A stretch of 64,000 nt of DNA, taken from positions 3,348,001-3,412,000 of the forward strand of contig NZ_CP061800.1 of NCBI RefSeq assembly GCF_017377395.1, written 5' to 3'. This DNA is from Desulfonema magnum (GTDB taxonomy: Bacteria > Desulfobacterota > Desulfobacteria > Desulfobacterales > 4be13). Below, in pieces: positions 1-15,120 of this stretch. Positions within the stretch are counted from its first letter, which is position 1. Each line of letters opens with the position of its first letter. The translations under genes were made by a program, and so were the position numbers. The notes beneath the pieces were generated by a model. The model did no database searches and was not told the DNA's origin. It was given only the letters and a program-made list of their open reading frames with translations.

Positions 1-3000
1 TTTGCGATGGCTGAACTTGAAATTGGTGATGCAGAAGCCCTGCCCGGAGAAACGTTTACAGTGGATATTACCATAAACAATGCAACGTCCGCCATAAGAA
101 CCACAGAAATTGACATCGGATATGATTCCGATGTGTTAGCGTTCCAAAACGGCGAGGCTGCTGACGGAGAATGGCTTTTTGAACTTATCAGCGAAGTCGA
201 GCCTGATTTGACAAATCCCCGGTCCGGCCAGGTTAAGATTCTGCTAACTGCGGCATCCATGTACGGAATTGAGGAAAATACAAACGCGGTATTGGCAAAA
301 CTGACTTTCAGGATGGCGGCGGATACTGAGATTGCTTCAGACACGCTCTCCTTTTTATCTCCGGGTCCTGTATTACGTGATGCTGATAACGATGATATTC
401 CCTATACATCTTCTGACGGAACCGTTATCAATATTGACACCAGCGGATATATTGAGGGGTATGTCACGCCGAATGTACCGGTGATTCTGACGACAACAGG
501 GAATGGCCGCGGAGAGACTGATCAGGACGGATATTATCGTATATCCCATATCGCAGGTGAGTTCTTTTTGACGGCACAGTCAAAGGCAGCGGATAAGTAT
601 AAAACATACACTGCCGAGATTACGGTCAATGAACGGGAGACAACCACAGCGGATATCATCCTGACAGAATTGCCGGTCGCCTCTATAACGTCTCCGTCTT
701 CAAACCTGAGCATAACCGAGGGAGGAACCATTAATTTTCAAGGGACTGTTACCGGCGGAAGCCCCCCGTTTGGTTATTTATGGGACTTTGACGGTGAGGC
801 TGAAAATTCACTTGCAGAAACCCCTCAAAAAATAGCTTTTCAGAATCCGGGAAACTATATTGTTACTTTTACTGTCACCGACGCTGACGGAGATACGAGC
901 AGTGATTCACTGACAATAACAGTAAATGAAAAGATTCTGACGACGACAACAACAGTTCCGGGTGCGACCACAACTTCAACCGTTATTTCTCCGACGACAA
1001 CAACACTTCCGGGTGCGACCACGACTTCAACCGTTATTTCTCCGACGACAACGACACTTCCGGGTGCGACCACGACTTCAACCGTTATTTCTCCCACGAC
1101 AACAACACTTCCGGGTGCGACCACGACTTCAACGCTTGCTCCGACGACAACGACAGTTCCGGGTGCGACCACGACTTCAACCGTTATTTCTCCGACGACA
1201 ACGACAGTTCCGGGTGCGACCACGACTTCAACCGTTATTTCTCCTACGACCACGACTGCTCCGGGTGCGACCACGACTTCAACGCTTGTTCCGACGACAA
1301 CAACAACACTTCCGAGTGCGGCCACGACTTCAACCGTTATTTCTCCGACAACAACAACAGTTCCGAGTGCGACCACGACCTCAACCGTTATTTCTCCGAC
1401 AACGACTGCTCCGGGTGCTACCACGACTTCTACCGTTATTTCTCCTACGACAACGACATTGACTCCGGGAGCAGCAACCATCACGGCAATTGCAACCCCG
1501 GATAACGGCGGAAGTATAAAGCCGTCCGGCACTGTTATGGTGGCTTACGGAGAAGATCAGAGATTTAAAATCAAACTGAATAACGGATGGAGAATTAATA
1601 AAATCAAGGCAGATGGAAATAAAATTGATTTAGAAAAGGACCTGGATGAAAAAAACAGATATATCTTTAAAAAAGTTACCGAAGATCATACCCTGGAAGT
1701 GTTTTTCAAACAGACACATATGATCAATGCGTATGTAAAAGAAGGCTGGGAAGCCGGAACCATAGACCCTCCGGGCCTCGTTATGACAGATCACAGAGAA
1801 GATCAGACATTTACAGTAACACTCAATGAGGGGTATGAAGACTGGAAATTTGATGTGGCTGCTGACGGAGAATCACTCGGACAGATATCTGCTTATACGT
1901 TTACAAATATTACTGAGGATCATGAAATTTCCGTTACATTTCAAGACCCAATGGCAGATTACGGATACATCCGAGGCTTTGTGACACCCAATATCCCGAC
2001 AATTCTCACCACAACAGGCAACGGATACGCTGACACGGATGAGGAAGGACATTTTTATATGCCGCATCGTTCTGGCGAGTTTATCTTAACAGCCGCTCCG
2101 AAAGAATCAGATAAATACAAAACATATCGCGTAAAGATTACCGTCAATAAAGGAGAGACCCGTGAGCTTGATCCTATTGTTCTGGCTGAGTTTCCGTCCG
2201 CACTGATCATATCCCCGGGTTCCGATGTGGTCGTTGACACAGGTGAAGCTGTTTATTTCCAGGGAAGCTTTACCGGTGGCAATGCGCCATTTGCCTATTC
2301 ATGGAATTTTAACGGCGGGGCTGCGGATTCTGAATTAAAAGTTCCCGGAAATATTGTTTTCCAGACTCCGGGAGTTTATCCTGTCAGTTTCGCCGTGACT
2401 GACCGAGACGGAGATATGTCCGCTTGTTCAATAACAGTAAGTGTAAACGAACGCATTCCCGAACAGTATATCATAACAGCCGGGGCAGGTCCCAATGGTG
2501 TGATAACGCCCGCGGGTGATGTGTTTGTCGAGGAAGGCACAGCACAGACATTTACCATGACACCAGAACCAGGATATCAGGTGTATGATGTCACAACAGA
2601 CGGAGAATCCCTGGGAACGGTTTATAGCTATATTTTTGCCAATGTCACTGACGATCACGAGATTCATGTTACTTTCAGAGAGTCGCCGGGGGCCGTGACA
2701 ACATGGGAACCGGGCGGAGAAATACAGGCTCAGGGACAGGACTATCTGATTATCTCGGATCCGGGATATGAAGTGGATAATGTGGTGGCGGACAATGTGT
2801 CACTCGGATCAGTTTCCGAACATACATTTCCGGATGACGGTTCCGAACACACCTTACATGCGACCTTTAAAGAATCCTCATTAACAGTTACGTCAGGAGA
2901 GAACGGCACTGTCACGGTTACGGTAAATGATGACGGAGGGCGGACCGTCACCATTATTCCTGACTCCGGATATGAGGTGTATGATATCCTGGCAGACCGC

Positions 3001-5148
3001 GTATCCGCAGGCCCGGATGATACCTATACTTTCCCTGATGACGGCGCTGATCATACAGCGCATGTAACCTTCGGAGAACTGATGGAAATAACGCCAACAT
3101 GGGGAGCCGGAGGAAGAATAGAAATATGGGATCAGACATTTTTAATCATTCCCGATTCCGGATATGAAGTGCATAATGTAGTGGCGGATGGCGTGTCCCT
3201 GGGAGCAGTTTACCAGTATGTCTTCCCGGATGACAGAGAAAATCATACCATCCACGCGACATTCAGGGAATATCCCATAAAGATCACGCTGAATGAAAAC
3301 GGAAAGGTAAGTGTTACGGCGAATCAGGACGGAACTCACACAGCCGCGATCATTCCTGATTCCGGATCCGAGATATATGGGGTTGTCATAGACGGCGTAT
3401 CCATGGGACCCATTGAAACTTACACCTTTCCGGATGACGATCTTTCTCATTCCATCCATGCGACTTTCTGGGAACCTGCAATACCGGACGGATATATTGA
3501 GGGTTATGTGACGCCGAATATACCCGCGACAGTAAGCACAAGCGCAGGCATCTGTGCTGAGGCGGATGAGGAAGGGTATTATCGGATATCGCACATTCCC
3601 GGTGAGTTTGTCTTAACGATCACGCCAAAAGAATCAGATAAGTATCAGCCTTACACCATAGAGATTACTGTCATAAAAGGGCATACCACTCATCTTGACG
3701 AAATTACGCTTTCTTCTGTTTGCCAGGCAGTTGCAGCGTTCACAGCATCTCCCGCGGACGGCTCCGCGGGCGTGAGGATAATATTTGACACAACCGGGTC
3801 CGCGGGTGAGCTTTCTTTTGATTTCGGAGACGGGGATACAGGAGCAGTCCCGCCAGATGACATCATCACTCATGAGTATGCGGAAACAGGCGAGTTTCAG
3901 GTGACGCTGACAGCAACAGGTACGGACGGATGCTCAGATGTTATGACGAAAAAAGTCACTGTCACCGCGGCTGAATCCGGATATATCAAAGGCAGGGTCA
4001 CGCCGGGCATTCCTGTGATTCTGAGTACAACCGGCGGCAGTTCAGCGGAAACAGATGACGAGGGGCGTTATTATATGTCTCACATCCCCGGAGAGTTTGT
4101 TTTAACTGTCCGGGCAAAGGACTCAGACCCCTACAAAACATACACTGCCGAGATTACTGTCATTGAAGGGGAAACAACTGATCTTGATATCACGCTGGTT
4201 GAATTACCAGCTGCGTCAATAGCATCTCCCCATATGAATATAACTGTGAACAAGGGAGATTCTGTGAATTTCCAGGGGGCTGTTACCGGCGGCAGGCCGC
4301 CATTTTTCTATTCATGGGATTTTGACGGCGGGGCTGAGAATTCCGCAGTAAAAGCGCCCGGAAATGTCATGTTTGAGAAACCGGGGAGCTATGACATCAC
4401 CTTTACCGTTACTGATGCTGACGGAGATACAGATAGTCATTCTGTGAGGGTAAGCGCAGATGAAACGAGTCTGACAACAACAACCATCAGTCCAACCACT
4501 ACGACTCTCATTCCGACAACAATGACCACGACGACGGTCACAACTTCCTCAACCCTGACGCCGACGACGGTCACAAGCTCCTCAACCCTGACACCGACGA
4601 CGGTCACAATCTCCTCAACCCTGACGCCGACGACCGTCACAACTTCCTCAACCCTGACGCCGACGACCGTCACAACTTCCTCAACCCTGACACCGACGAC
4701 CGTCACAACTTCCTCAACCCTGACACCGACAACACTGCCAGAAGTCTCCGACTTTCCTGTCGCGTCAATCGTGGTCCCGGGTTCGGATATGACGATAAAT
4801 GAGGGGGAGTCCGTTAAGTTCGAGGGGGCTGTCACAAGCGGAAATCCTCCGTTTGCTTATTCATGGAATTTTGGCGGGGGTGCAGATGAGAATTCAGGGG
4901 CAGAACACCCGGAAGATGTGACATTTCAAACTGCCGGAGATTATACGGTTGTTTTTATAGTGACCGATGAAGATGGAAATACAAGCAGTGATTCGGTGAA
5001 GATCATCGTAACAGTGTCCGATGATGACGGATGTTTTATTAACGCTGCGGGCGGCCATCATGATTTGCCGATTGCAAAACTTATTGTCCCGGGGCTTATG
5101 GTTCTGCTTCTGTCTCTGATAAGGCTGTTCTGTAAAAGTGAAAATTAA
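1..5148 (+). CDS. Giant cohesin/PKD surface protein, 5' end outside window
   Basis: The reading frame is open from base 1; the first ATG (7) falls just after Phe-Ala, which looks like the end of a signal peptide, so the true start probably lies upstream. Numbering from that ATG: a cohesin-like domain (about 1-145), then repeated modules: carboxypeptidase-regulatory-like segments starting GYIEGYVTP or similar (about 146, 652, 1162, 1325), PKD domains with a YSWDFDGG-type core (about 223-309, 729-816, 1239-1322, 1402-1488, 1581-1672), and InlB-like beta repeats (488-648, 818-1158). Two linkers are low-complexity: about ten 16-18-residue Thr-rich units (310-487) and six 11-residue units (1488-1580). 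The C-terminus has GCFINAA (about 1676), a hydrophobic segment (1688-1708) and a basic tail, like a sorting or anchoring signal. Probably a surface scaffold or adhesin able to bind dockerins; partner unknown. Nearby genes carry dockerins. Confidence 0.85.
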   Translation, partial: FAMAELEIGDAEALPGETFTVDITINNATSAIRTTEIDIGYDSDVLAFQNGEAADGEWLFELISEVEPDLTNPRSGQVKILLTAASMYGIEENTNAVLAKLTFRMAADTEIASDTLSFLSPGPVLRDADNDDIPYTSSDGTVINIDTSGYIEGYVTPNVPVILTTTGNGRGETDQDGYYRISHIAGEFFLTAQSKAADKYKTYTAEITVNERETTTADIILTELPVASITSPSSNLSITEGGTINFQGTVTGGSPPFGYLWDFDGEAENSLAETPQKIAFQNPGNYIVTFTVTDADGDTSSDSLTITVNEKILTTTTTVPGATTTSTVISPTTTTLPGATTTSTVISPTTTTLPGATTTSTVISPTTTTLPGATTTSTLAPTTTTVPGATTTSTVISPTTTTVPGATTTSTVISPTTTTAPGATTTSTLVPTTTTTLPSAATTSTVISPTTTTVPSATTTSTVISPTTTAPGATTTSTVISPTTTTLTPGAATITAIATPDNGGSIKPSGTVMVAYGEDQRFKIKLNNGWRINKIKADGNKIDLEKDLDEKNRYIFKKVTEDHTLEVFFKQTHMINAYVKEGWEAGTIDPPGLVMTDHREDQTFTVTLNEGYEDWKFDVAADGESLGQISAYTFTNITEDHEISVTFQDPMADYGYIRGFVTPNIPTILTTTGNGYADTDEEGHFYMPHRSGEFILTAAPKESDKYKTYRVKITVNKGETRELDPIVLAEFPSALIISPGSDVVVDTGEAVYFQGSFTGGNAPFAYSWNFNGGAADSELKVPGNIVFQTPGVYPVSFAVTDRDGDMSACSITVSVNERIPEQYIITAGAGPNGVITPAGDVFVEEGTAQTFTMTPEPGYQVYDVTTDGESLGTVYSYIFANVTDDHEIHVTFRESPGAVTTWEPGGEIQAQGQDYLIISDPGYEVDNVVADNVSLGSVSEHTFPDDGSEHTLHATFKESSLTVTSGENGTVTVTVNDDGGRTVTIIPDSGYEVYDILADRVSAGPDDTYTFPDDGADHTAHVTFGELMEITPTWGAGGRIEIWDQTFLIIPDSGYEVHNVVADGVSLGAVYQYVFPDDRENHTIHATFREYPIKITLNENGKVSVTANQDGTHTAAIIPDSGSEIYGVVIDGVSMGPIETYTFPDDDLSHSIHATFWEPAIPDGYIEGYVTPNIPATVSTSAGICAEADEEGYYRISHIPGEFVLTITPKESDKYQPYTIEITVIKGHTTHLDEITLSSVCQAVAAFTASPADGSAGVRIIFDTTGSAGELSFDFGDGDTGAVPPDDIITHEYAETGEFQVTLTATGTDGCSDVMTKKVTVTAAESGYIKGRVTPGIPVILSTTGGSSAETDDEGRYYMSHIPGEFVLTVRAKDSDPYKTYTAEITVIEGETTDLDITLVELPAASIASPHMNITVNKGDSVNFQGAVTGGRPPFFYSWDFDGGAENSAVKAPGNVMFEKPGSYDITFTVTDADGDTDSHSVRVSADETSLTTTTISPTTTTLIPTTMTTTTVTTSSTLTPTTVTSSSTLTPTTVTISSTLTPTTVTTSSTLTPTTVTTSSTLTPTTVTTSSTLTPTTLPEVSDFPVASIVVPGSDMTINEGESVKFEGAVTSGNPPFAYSWNFGGGADENSGAEHPEDVTFQTAGDYTVVFIVTDEDGNTSSDSVKIIVTVSDDDGCFINAAGGHHDLPIAKLIVPGLMVLLLSLIRLFCKSEN

Positions 5149-5150
5149 AA

Positions 5151-5206
5151 ACAGAGGGTGGGCTTTTGCCAGGCTCGGCCCCCCCTCCGTGATATTTTTT
5201 ACTTAT
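5151..5206. terminator. Probable bidirectional terminator
   Basis: A G-rich arm (GAGGGTGGGC) pairs with a C-rich arm (GGCCCCCCCTC) and a T run follows on the plus strand. It lies between two convergent genes, the surface protein and the acyl-CoA synthetase, and could serve both. Confidence 0.55.
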
Positions 5207-5214
5207 CGGAAAAA

Positions 5215-7119
5215 CTATTTTCTCGACTTTGCGTATCCAATGGAACTCAGCGCCTCTTCCATTTCTCCCAGCGTCGCGGGATCATCTATGGTGGCAGGGG
5301 CTTTGTAGTCTTTGTTGTCCGCAATCTTCTGGATGGTTCCCCTCAGAATCTTCCCGGAACGGGTCTTGGGCAGGCGTTTCACCACCGTGGCCGTCTTGAA
5401 CGCGGCCACGGGCCCGATGCGCTCCCGCACCATCTGAACCACCTCTTTGATAATTTCATCATTGGCTTTGGTGACACCGGCCTTCAGCACCATGAACCCC
5501 ACGGGAATCTGCCCTTTGAGCTTGTCCTCGACCCCGAGCACCGCGCATTCGGCCACGTCGGGATGGTCGGAAAGTACCTCCTCCATCGCGCCTGTGGAGA
5601 GGCGGTGTCCCGCGACATTGATGATGTCATCGGTACGGGACATGACATAGACATACCCCTCCTCGTCAATATACCCCGCGTCCGCTGTTTTGTAGTATCC
5701 CGGAAATTCCTCAAGGTAAGCCTTGACATAGCCGTCGTCATTGTTCCAGAGCGTGGGGAGGGTTCCCGGAGGCAGCGGCAGTTTCACCACCAGCGCGCCG
5801 ATGTCACCGGCCTTCACCGGCCTGCACTCGGGGTCCACGACCTGGACATTCCACCCCGGCACGGATTTCGTGGGCGAGCCGTATCTGACCGGAAAATGAT
5901 GCAGGCCCATGCAGTTGGCGCAGATGGCCCACCCGGTCTCGGTCTGCCACCAGTGGTCAATCACCGGCACGCCCAGATTCTTCTCCGACCACTGGATGGT
6001 GTCGGGATCGGATCTTTCCCCCGCGAGAAAGAGGATTTTGAAGTTCGAGAGATCATATTTTCTGATGAACTCGCCTTCGGGATCCTCCCGTTTGATGGCG
6101 CGGAAGGCCGTGGGCGCGGTGAACTGGATTTTCACCTTATGCTCCGAGATGATCCGCCAGAACACGCCCGCGTCCGGCGTGCCCACCGGTTTTCCCTCGA
6201 AAAGTATCGTGGTGGCGCCTTTGAACAGCGGCGCGTAAACAATGTAAGAATGCCCGACCACCCAGCCCACATCGGACGCGGCCCAGAACACATCGCCCTG
6301 ATCTATGTCATAAATGGCCTTCATGGTCCATTTCAGCGCGACCACATGCCCGCCGTTGTCCCGCACCACGCCCTTGGGCTGGCCGGTTGTCCCGGAGGTG
6401 TAAAGAATATACAGGGGATCCGTGGCAGCCACGGGAACGCAGTCATGGGGTTCGGCCTTTGCCATGGCATCGTTCCAGTCAATGTCACGGCCCGCGATCA
6501 TTGAAGCCGTTTCCATGGGACGCTGGAAAACAATACAATGTTCAGGCTTTGTCTCCGCCATTTCAATGGCGCCGTCGAGAAGCGGTTTGTAGGGAATGAC
6601 CTTTTTGCCTTCGACACCGCAGGAGGCCGAGACAATCACTTTCGGCTTGGCGTCGTTGATTCGGGTCGCCAGCTCCTTTGCCGCAAATCCGCCGAAAACC
6701 ACCGAATGCACCGCACCGATACGGGCGCATGCGAGCATGGCAATGGCCGCCTCGGGAATCATGGGCATATAAATAATAACACGATCCCCTTTTGCAGCGC
6801 CCTGGGCAGCAAGAACACCTGCAAATTTGGCAACCTCGTCCCTCAGCTCGGTATAAGTATATTTCTTAATCGTGTCCGTAACCGGGCTGTCATAGATCAG
6901 GGCAACCTGATCCCCGATGCCGTTATCAACATGATAGTCCAGCGCATTGTAGCAGGTATTGATTTCTCCGCCGACAAACCAGCGATAGAACGGCTTATTG
7001 GAGTCATCAAGGACCTTGTCCCATTTTTTATACCAATGACAGTCTTCAGCCGCCTCGCCCCAGAACCCTTCAGGATCATCAATGGACTTTTTAAATGCTT
7101 CATCATATGCGTTGCTCAT
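5215..7119 (-). CDS. Propionyl/acetyl-CoA synthetase (AMP-forming)
   Basis: Full-length 634-residue member of the acetyl/propionyl-CoA synthetase family: ATP + carboxylate + CoA to acyl-CoA via an acyl-adenylate, in the cytoplasm. The adenylation signature YTSGTTGQPKG is near residue 240 and the C-terminal catalytic lysine motif TRSGKILRG near 585. The N-terminus (DPEGFWGEAAEDCHWYKKWDKV-like, with FYRWFVGGEINTCYNALDYH following) is typical of the PrpE-like branch, so propionate is as likely a substrate as acetate. The start is set by an AGGAGAG ribosome site 7 bases ahead. Malate dehydrogenase and PFOR lie upstream on the same strand, which fits entry of short fatty acids into the TCA cycle. 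A heptamer repeat array fills the gap to mdh. Confidence 0.9.
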   Translation of the reverse strand: MSNAYDEAFKKSIDDPEGFWGEAAEDCHWYKKWDKVLDDSNKPFYRWFVGGEINTCYNALDYHVDNGIGDQVALIYDSPVTDTIKKYTYTELRDEVAKFAGVLAAQGAAKGDRVIIYMPMIPEAAIAMLACARIGAVHSVVFGGFAAKELATRINDAKPKVIVSASCGVEGKKVIPYKPLLDGAIEMAETKPEHCIVFQRPMETASMIAGRDIDWNDAMAKAEPHDCVPVAATDPLYILYTSGTTGQPKGVVRDNGGHVVALKWTMKAIYDIDQGDVFWAASDVGWVVGHSYIVYAPLFKGATTILFEGKPVGTPDAGVFWRIISEHKVKIQFTAPTAFRAIKREDPEGEFIRKYDLSNFKILFLAGERSDPDTIQWSEKNLGVPVIDHWWQTETGWAICANCMGLHHFPVRYGSPTKSVPGWNVQVVDPECRPVKAGDIGALVVKLPLPPGTLPTLWNNDDGYVKAYLEEFPGYYKTADAGYIDEEGYVYVMSRTDDIINVAGHRLSTGAMEEVLSDHPDVAECAVLGVEDKLKGQIPVGFMVLKAGVTKANDEIIKEVVQMVRERIGPVAAFKTATVVKRLPKTRSGKILRGTIQKIADNKDYKAPATIDDPATLGEMEEALSSIGYAKSRK

Positions 7120-7151
7120 GTTCTTCTCTCCTGTATTTTATTTATGGAAAA

Positions 7152-8265
<1,114 letters not shown>

Positions 8266-8301
8266 TTATATTAAAAATGAATGATTGGCTATGAAAAGTT
8301 C

Positions 8302-8348
8302 GTAGTTACGCCTTTAGGCGGTGTCAGCCCGCCTAAAGGCGGAACTAC
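8302..8348. repeat. Palindromic dispersed repeat downstream of PFOR gene
   Basis: A 20-base arm at 8302-8321 (core CGCCTTTAGGCGG) pairs with 8329-8348. A close copy lies at 57869-57915. Just beyond it, 8371-8394 matches the end of the inverted-repeat element at 22884-23035. It may act as a terminator or mRNA-stabilising hairpin between PFOR and mdh. Confidence 0.7.
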
Positions 8349-8389
8349 AAACCTGAGATAAAAATACTGGAAAACTTTTGGTTAGGTAC

Positions 8390-12058
<3,669 letters not shown>

Positions 12059-12060
12059 TT

Positions 12061-12303
12061 ATAGTGTTAGGTGTTAAGTGTTAGGTGTTAAGTGTTAGGT
12101 GTTAGGTGTTAAGTGTTAAGTGTTAGGTGTTAGGTGTTAAGTGTTAAGTGTTAGGTGTTAAGTGTTAAGTGTTAGGTGTTAGGGTGTCAGGGTATCAGGT
12201 GTTAGGAAAGAATACATAAATTCTATCTTAACACCTAACACTTAACACCTAACACCCTAACACCCTAACACCCTAACACCCTAACACCTAACACCTAACA
12301 CTT
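12061..12303. repeat. Large inverted 7-bp repeat array between sdhB and PFOR gene
   Basis: Bases 12062-12205 are about twenty GTTAGGT/GTTAAGT units; bases 12226-12303 carry the same units in reverse complement (ACACCTA, ACACTTA, ACACCCTA). The two halves could fold into one long imperfect hairpin around a roughly 20-base loop. The array starts directly after the sdhB stop codon and ends 18 bases from the PFOR start. Confidence 0.9.
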
Positions 12304-13067
12304 CATATTACCGAAGATAAAAATCCCGCTTTTAAATACTCACGGTTCAGGCGGGCAATGTTGACGATGGATATTTCCTTGGGGCAATCTGCTTCGCATT
12401 CTGTTTCATTTGTGCAGTTGCCGAATCCCAGATCATCCATTTTTCTGACCATTGCCAATGCGCGTTCCGCTGCTTCGGGTTTCCCCTGGGGAAGCAAAGC
12501 CAGTTGGGATACCTTGGCGCTGACAAAAAGCATGGCAGATGCGTTGGGACAGGATGCCACACACGCGCCGCATCCGATGCATGCGGCCGCGTCCATGGCT
12601 TTTTCAGCATTTTCCTGAGAAATGGGAACCGCGTTTCCGTCCGGTGCTCCGCCGGCGTTTACAGAAACATATCCCCCTGCCTGGATGATCTGATCAAAAG
12701 CACTGCGATCCACCACAAGGTCTTTGATAATTTTGAATGCCCGTGATCGCCATGGCTCGATAACGACAGTGTCTCCGTCTGAAAAATGCCGCATATGCAG
12801 CTGGCAGAGCGTGGTTCCTTTTTCCGGTCCGTGGGCACGGCCGTTGACCACTGAACCGCACATGCCGCAGATACCTTCCCGGCAGTCATGATCAAAGGCA
12901 ATGGGGTCTTTTCCTTCAAGGGTCAGTTGTTCGTTAATGACATCCAGCATTTCGAGAAACGACATGTCCGTTGAAATATTTTTTGCCTGATAGGTTTCCA
13001 GGCGGCCCTTGACATCCGGTCCGAACTGACGCCACACCTTCAGGGTTATATTGATCGTCTTTGTCAC
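12303..13067 (-). CDS. sdhB: Succinate dehydrogenase/fumarate reductase iron-sulfur subunit
   Basis: 254-residue electron-transfer subunit joining the flavoprotein to the membrane cytochrome b. The N-terminal [2Fe-2S] ligands are in [10 protein letters not shown] plus a later Cys in TLCQLH; the C-terminal cluster motifs are [12 protein letters not shown] and [12 protein letters not shown]. The start is GTG, with AGAGGAG ahead of it; GTG overlaps the TGA stop of sdhA by 4 bases (GTGA), so the two are translationally coupled. Gene order sdhC-sdhA-sdhB and the single cytochrome b point to the type-B quinone-linked enzymes. The direction in vivo (succinate oxidation or fumarate reduction) cannot be read from sequence. 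Confidence 0.93.
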   Translation of the reverse strand: MTKTINITLKVWRQFGPDVKGRLETYQAKNISTDMSFLEMLDVINEQLTLEGKDPIAFDHDCREGICGMCGSVVNGRAHGPEKGTTLCQLHMRHFSDGDTVVIEPWRSRAFKIIKDLVVDRSAFDQIIQAGGYVSVNAGGAPDGNAVPISQENAEKAMDAAACIGCGACVASCPNASAMLFVSAKVSQLALLPQGKPEAAERALAMVRKMDDLGFGNCTNETECEADCPKEISIVNIARLNREYLKAGFLSSVI

Positions 13068-14977
13068 TTGTAGCTCCTCTGTGTTAGTTTGACGTGTTCA
13101 AAAACCAAAGGCTCCTTGTGAAACACAGGTGCTTTGTCATCTCCTGCCCATTCCCATGCGGCCACATGACAGAAGTTCTCATCATCGCGTCTGGCTTCGT
13201 TTTCTTCGGTCTGATAGGCTTCGTTGAAATGCCCTCCGCAGGATTCCTGGCGGGCCAGCGCGTCCGTGAGCATTAATTCTCCGAACTCAAGGAAATCCGC
13301 AACACGTCCGGCTCTTTCAAGGCTTTGGTTAAAGGCTTTGCCCCCTCCCGGAACCAGGACATTTTCCCAGAATTCCTCACGAAGCGACCGGATCATTGTT
13401 TTGGCTTTGTCCAATCCTTCATTATTTCTCGCCATACCGCAATATTCCCACATGATATGCCCCAGTTCCTTGTGAAAATCATCCACGGTTCGCTTCCCTT
13501 TTACAGAAAGAAGCTTGCGGGTGCGTATTTCTGCCTGCTGACTTGCCTCTTTGAACGCGGGATGGTCCGTGGTGACATCCTCCGGAGTTGTTCCTGAAAT
13601 ATAGCCGCCAATGGTGTAAGGAACAACAAAATACCCGTCCGCGAGTCCCTGCATAAGCGCGCTGGCCCCCAGACGATTTGCGCCGTGGTCGGAGAAATTC
13701 GCCTCACCAAGAACAAACAGGCCCGGAATGGTACTCATGAGGTTGTAATCCACCCACAATCCGCCCATGGTATAATGGACTGCCGGATAGATCATCATGG
13801 GGGTCTGATAGGGATCATCCGCGGTAATTTTTTCGTACATCTGGAAAAGGTTGCCGTATTTCTTTTCAATGACATCCCTGCCGTCTCTTTTTATGGCGTC
13901 TTCAAAGTCAAGATATACCGCAAGGGCAGTTTCTCCGACCCCTTTGCCCATGTCGCACTGCTCTTTGGCGTTCCGTGATGCCACATCCCGGGGAACCAGA
14001 TTTCCGAAGCTGGGATATTTGTTCTCCAGATAATAATCTCTTTCTGCTTCCGGAATCTGATGCGGCGGACGTTTGTCCCCGGGAGTTTTGGGAACCCATA
14101 CCCGGCCGTCATTTCTCAGGCTTTCGCTCATGAGTGTCAGTTTGGACTGATAATCGCCGTGAACCGGAATGCAGGTGGGATGAATCTGTGTGAAACAGGG
14201 GTTCGCAAAAAAAGCTCCTTTTTTATAAGCCCTGTAACTCGCGGTGACATTGGAAGCCATGGCATTGGTGGAGAGGAAAAACACGTTTCCGTAGCCGCCG
14301 GTACACAATACCACAGCGTGCGCCTCATGGCGTTCCATTTCGCCGGTCACGAGATTTCTGACCACAATGCCCCTTGCCTGCCCGTTAATCACGACAAGTT
14401 CCAGCATTTCCCGGCGGGGAAACATGGTCACTTTGCCGGCGGCAATCTGCCGGGACAGCGAGCTGTACGCGCCCAGCAAAAGCTGCTGGCCTGTCTGTCC
14501 TCTGGCGTAAAAGGTTCTTGAGACCTGTGCGCCGCCAAATGAACGGTTTGCCAAAAGTCCGCCGTAATCCCGTGCAAAGGGAACGCCCTGAGCCACACAG
14601 TGATCAATAATGTTCGTACTGAGCTGGGCAAGCCGACAGACATTGGCTTCTCTGGCTCTGAAATCTCCGCCTTTCACGGTATCATAAAACAGGCGCCAGA
14701 TGCTGTCACCGTCATTGGGATAATTTTTAGCCGCGTTAATTCCGCCCTGGGCCGCGATGCTGTGGGCGCGGCGGGGGCTGTCCTGGATACAGAAGTTTTT
14801 CACATCATACCCGAGTTCGGCCAGGGTCGCTGCCGCGGATCCTCCTGCAAGACCGGTTCCCACAACAATGATATTGAATTTTCTTTTATTGGCCGGGTTG
14901 ACCAGTTTCAGTTCAAAACGGTGTCTGTCCCATTTCTCTGTCAGGGGGCCTCCGGGAATCTTTGCGTCAAGCTGCAT
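13064..14977 (-). CDS. sdhA: Succinate dehydrogenase/fumarate reductase flavoprotein subunit
   Basis: 637-residue catalytic subunit carrying covalent FAD. Seen: dinucleotide fold GTGLAGG (40-46), the FAD-linking His72 in [11 protein letters not shown], and the C-terminal half with [11 protein letters not shown] and [12 protein letters not shown], which belong to the FAD/substrate region. An in-frame ATG exists at 15079, but the intervening codons are heptamer repeat sequence; the ATG at 14977 has AGAGGAG at proper spacing and is preferred. The upstream neighbour is sdhC and the downstream neighbour sdhB overlaps by 4 bases. Length fits the B-type family. Confidence 0.93.
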   Translation of the reverse strand: MQLDAKIPGGPLTEKWDRHRFELKLVNPANKRKFNIIVVGTGLAGGSAAATLAELGYDVKNFCIQDSPRRAHSIAAQGGINAAKNYPNDGDSIWRLFYDTVKGGDFRAREANVCRLAQLSTNIIDHCVAQGVPFARDYGGLLANRSFGGAQVSRTFYARGQTGQQLLLGAYSSLSRQIAAGKVTMFPRREMLELVVINGQARGIVVRNLVTGEMERHEAHAVVLCTGGYGNVFFLSTNAMASNVTASYRAYKKGAFFANPCFTQIHPTCIPVHGDYQSKLTLMSESLRNDGRVWVPKTPGDKRPPHQIPEAERDYYLENKYPSFGNLVPRDVASRNAKEQCDMGKGVGETALAVYLDFEDAIKRDGRDVIEKKYGNLFQMYEKITADDPYQTPMMIYPAVHYTMGGLWVDYNLMSTIPGLFVLGEANFSDHGANRLGASALMQGLADGYFVVPYTIGGYISGTTPEDVTTDHPAFKEASQQAEIRTRKLLSVKGKRTVDDFHKELGHIMWEYCGMARNNEGLDKAKTMIRSLREEFWENVLVPGGGKAFNQSLERAGRVADFLEFGELMLTDALARQESCGGHFNEAYQTEENEARRDDENFCHVAAWEWAGDDKAPVFHKEPLVFEHVKLTQRSYK

Positions 14978-14994
14978 TGTTGTTCTCCTCTGTA

Positions 14995-15120
14995 AACTTG
15001 AAACTTGAGATTTGAAATTTGAAAGTTTGACAGATATTCTTATGGGCATGTATTCTATTATCCGAGTTTCGAGTTTCAAGTTTCAAGTTTCGAGTTTCAA
15101 GTTTCAAGTTTCAAGTTTCG
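14995..15120. repeat. 7-bp repeat array between sdhC and sdhA
   Basis: Heptamers of the AAACTTG/AGTTTCG/AGTTTCA flavour at 14995-15022 and 15064-15120, with 40 bases of other sequence between. The second block abuts the sdhC stop codon (15121-15123) with no spacer. Confidence 0.85.

Noticed and set aside
855..1532. Long antisense and shifted-frame open frames over the Thr-rich linker
   Set aside because: They result from the codon-biased tandem repeat in the surface protein gene; no ribosome sites or family matches.
5158..6504. 448-codon plus-strand frame opposite the acyl-CoA synthetase
   Set aside because: Mirror frame of a clear coding gene with high GC third positions.
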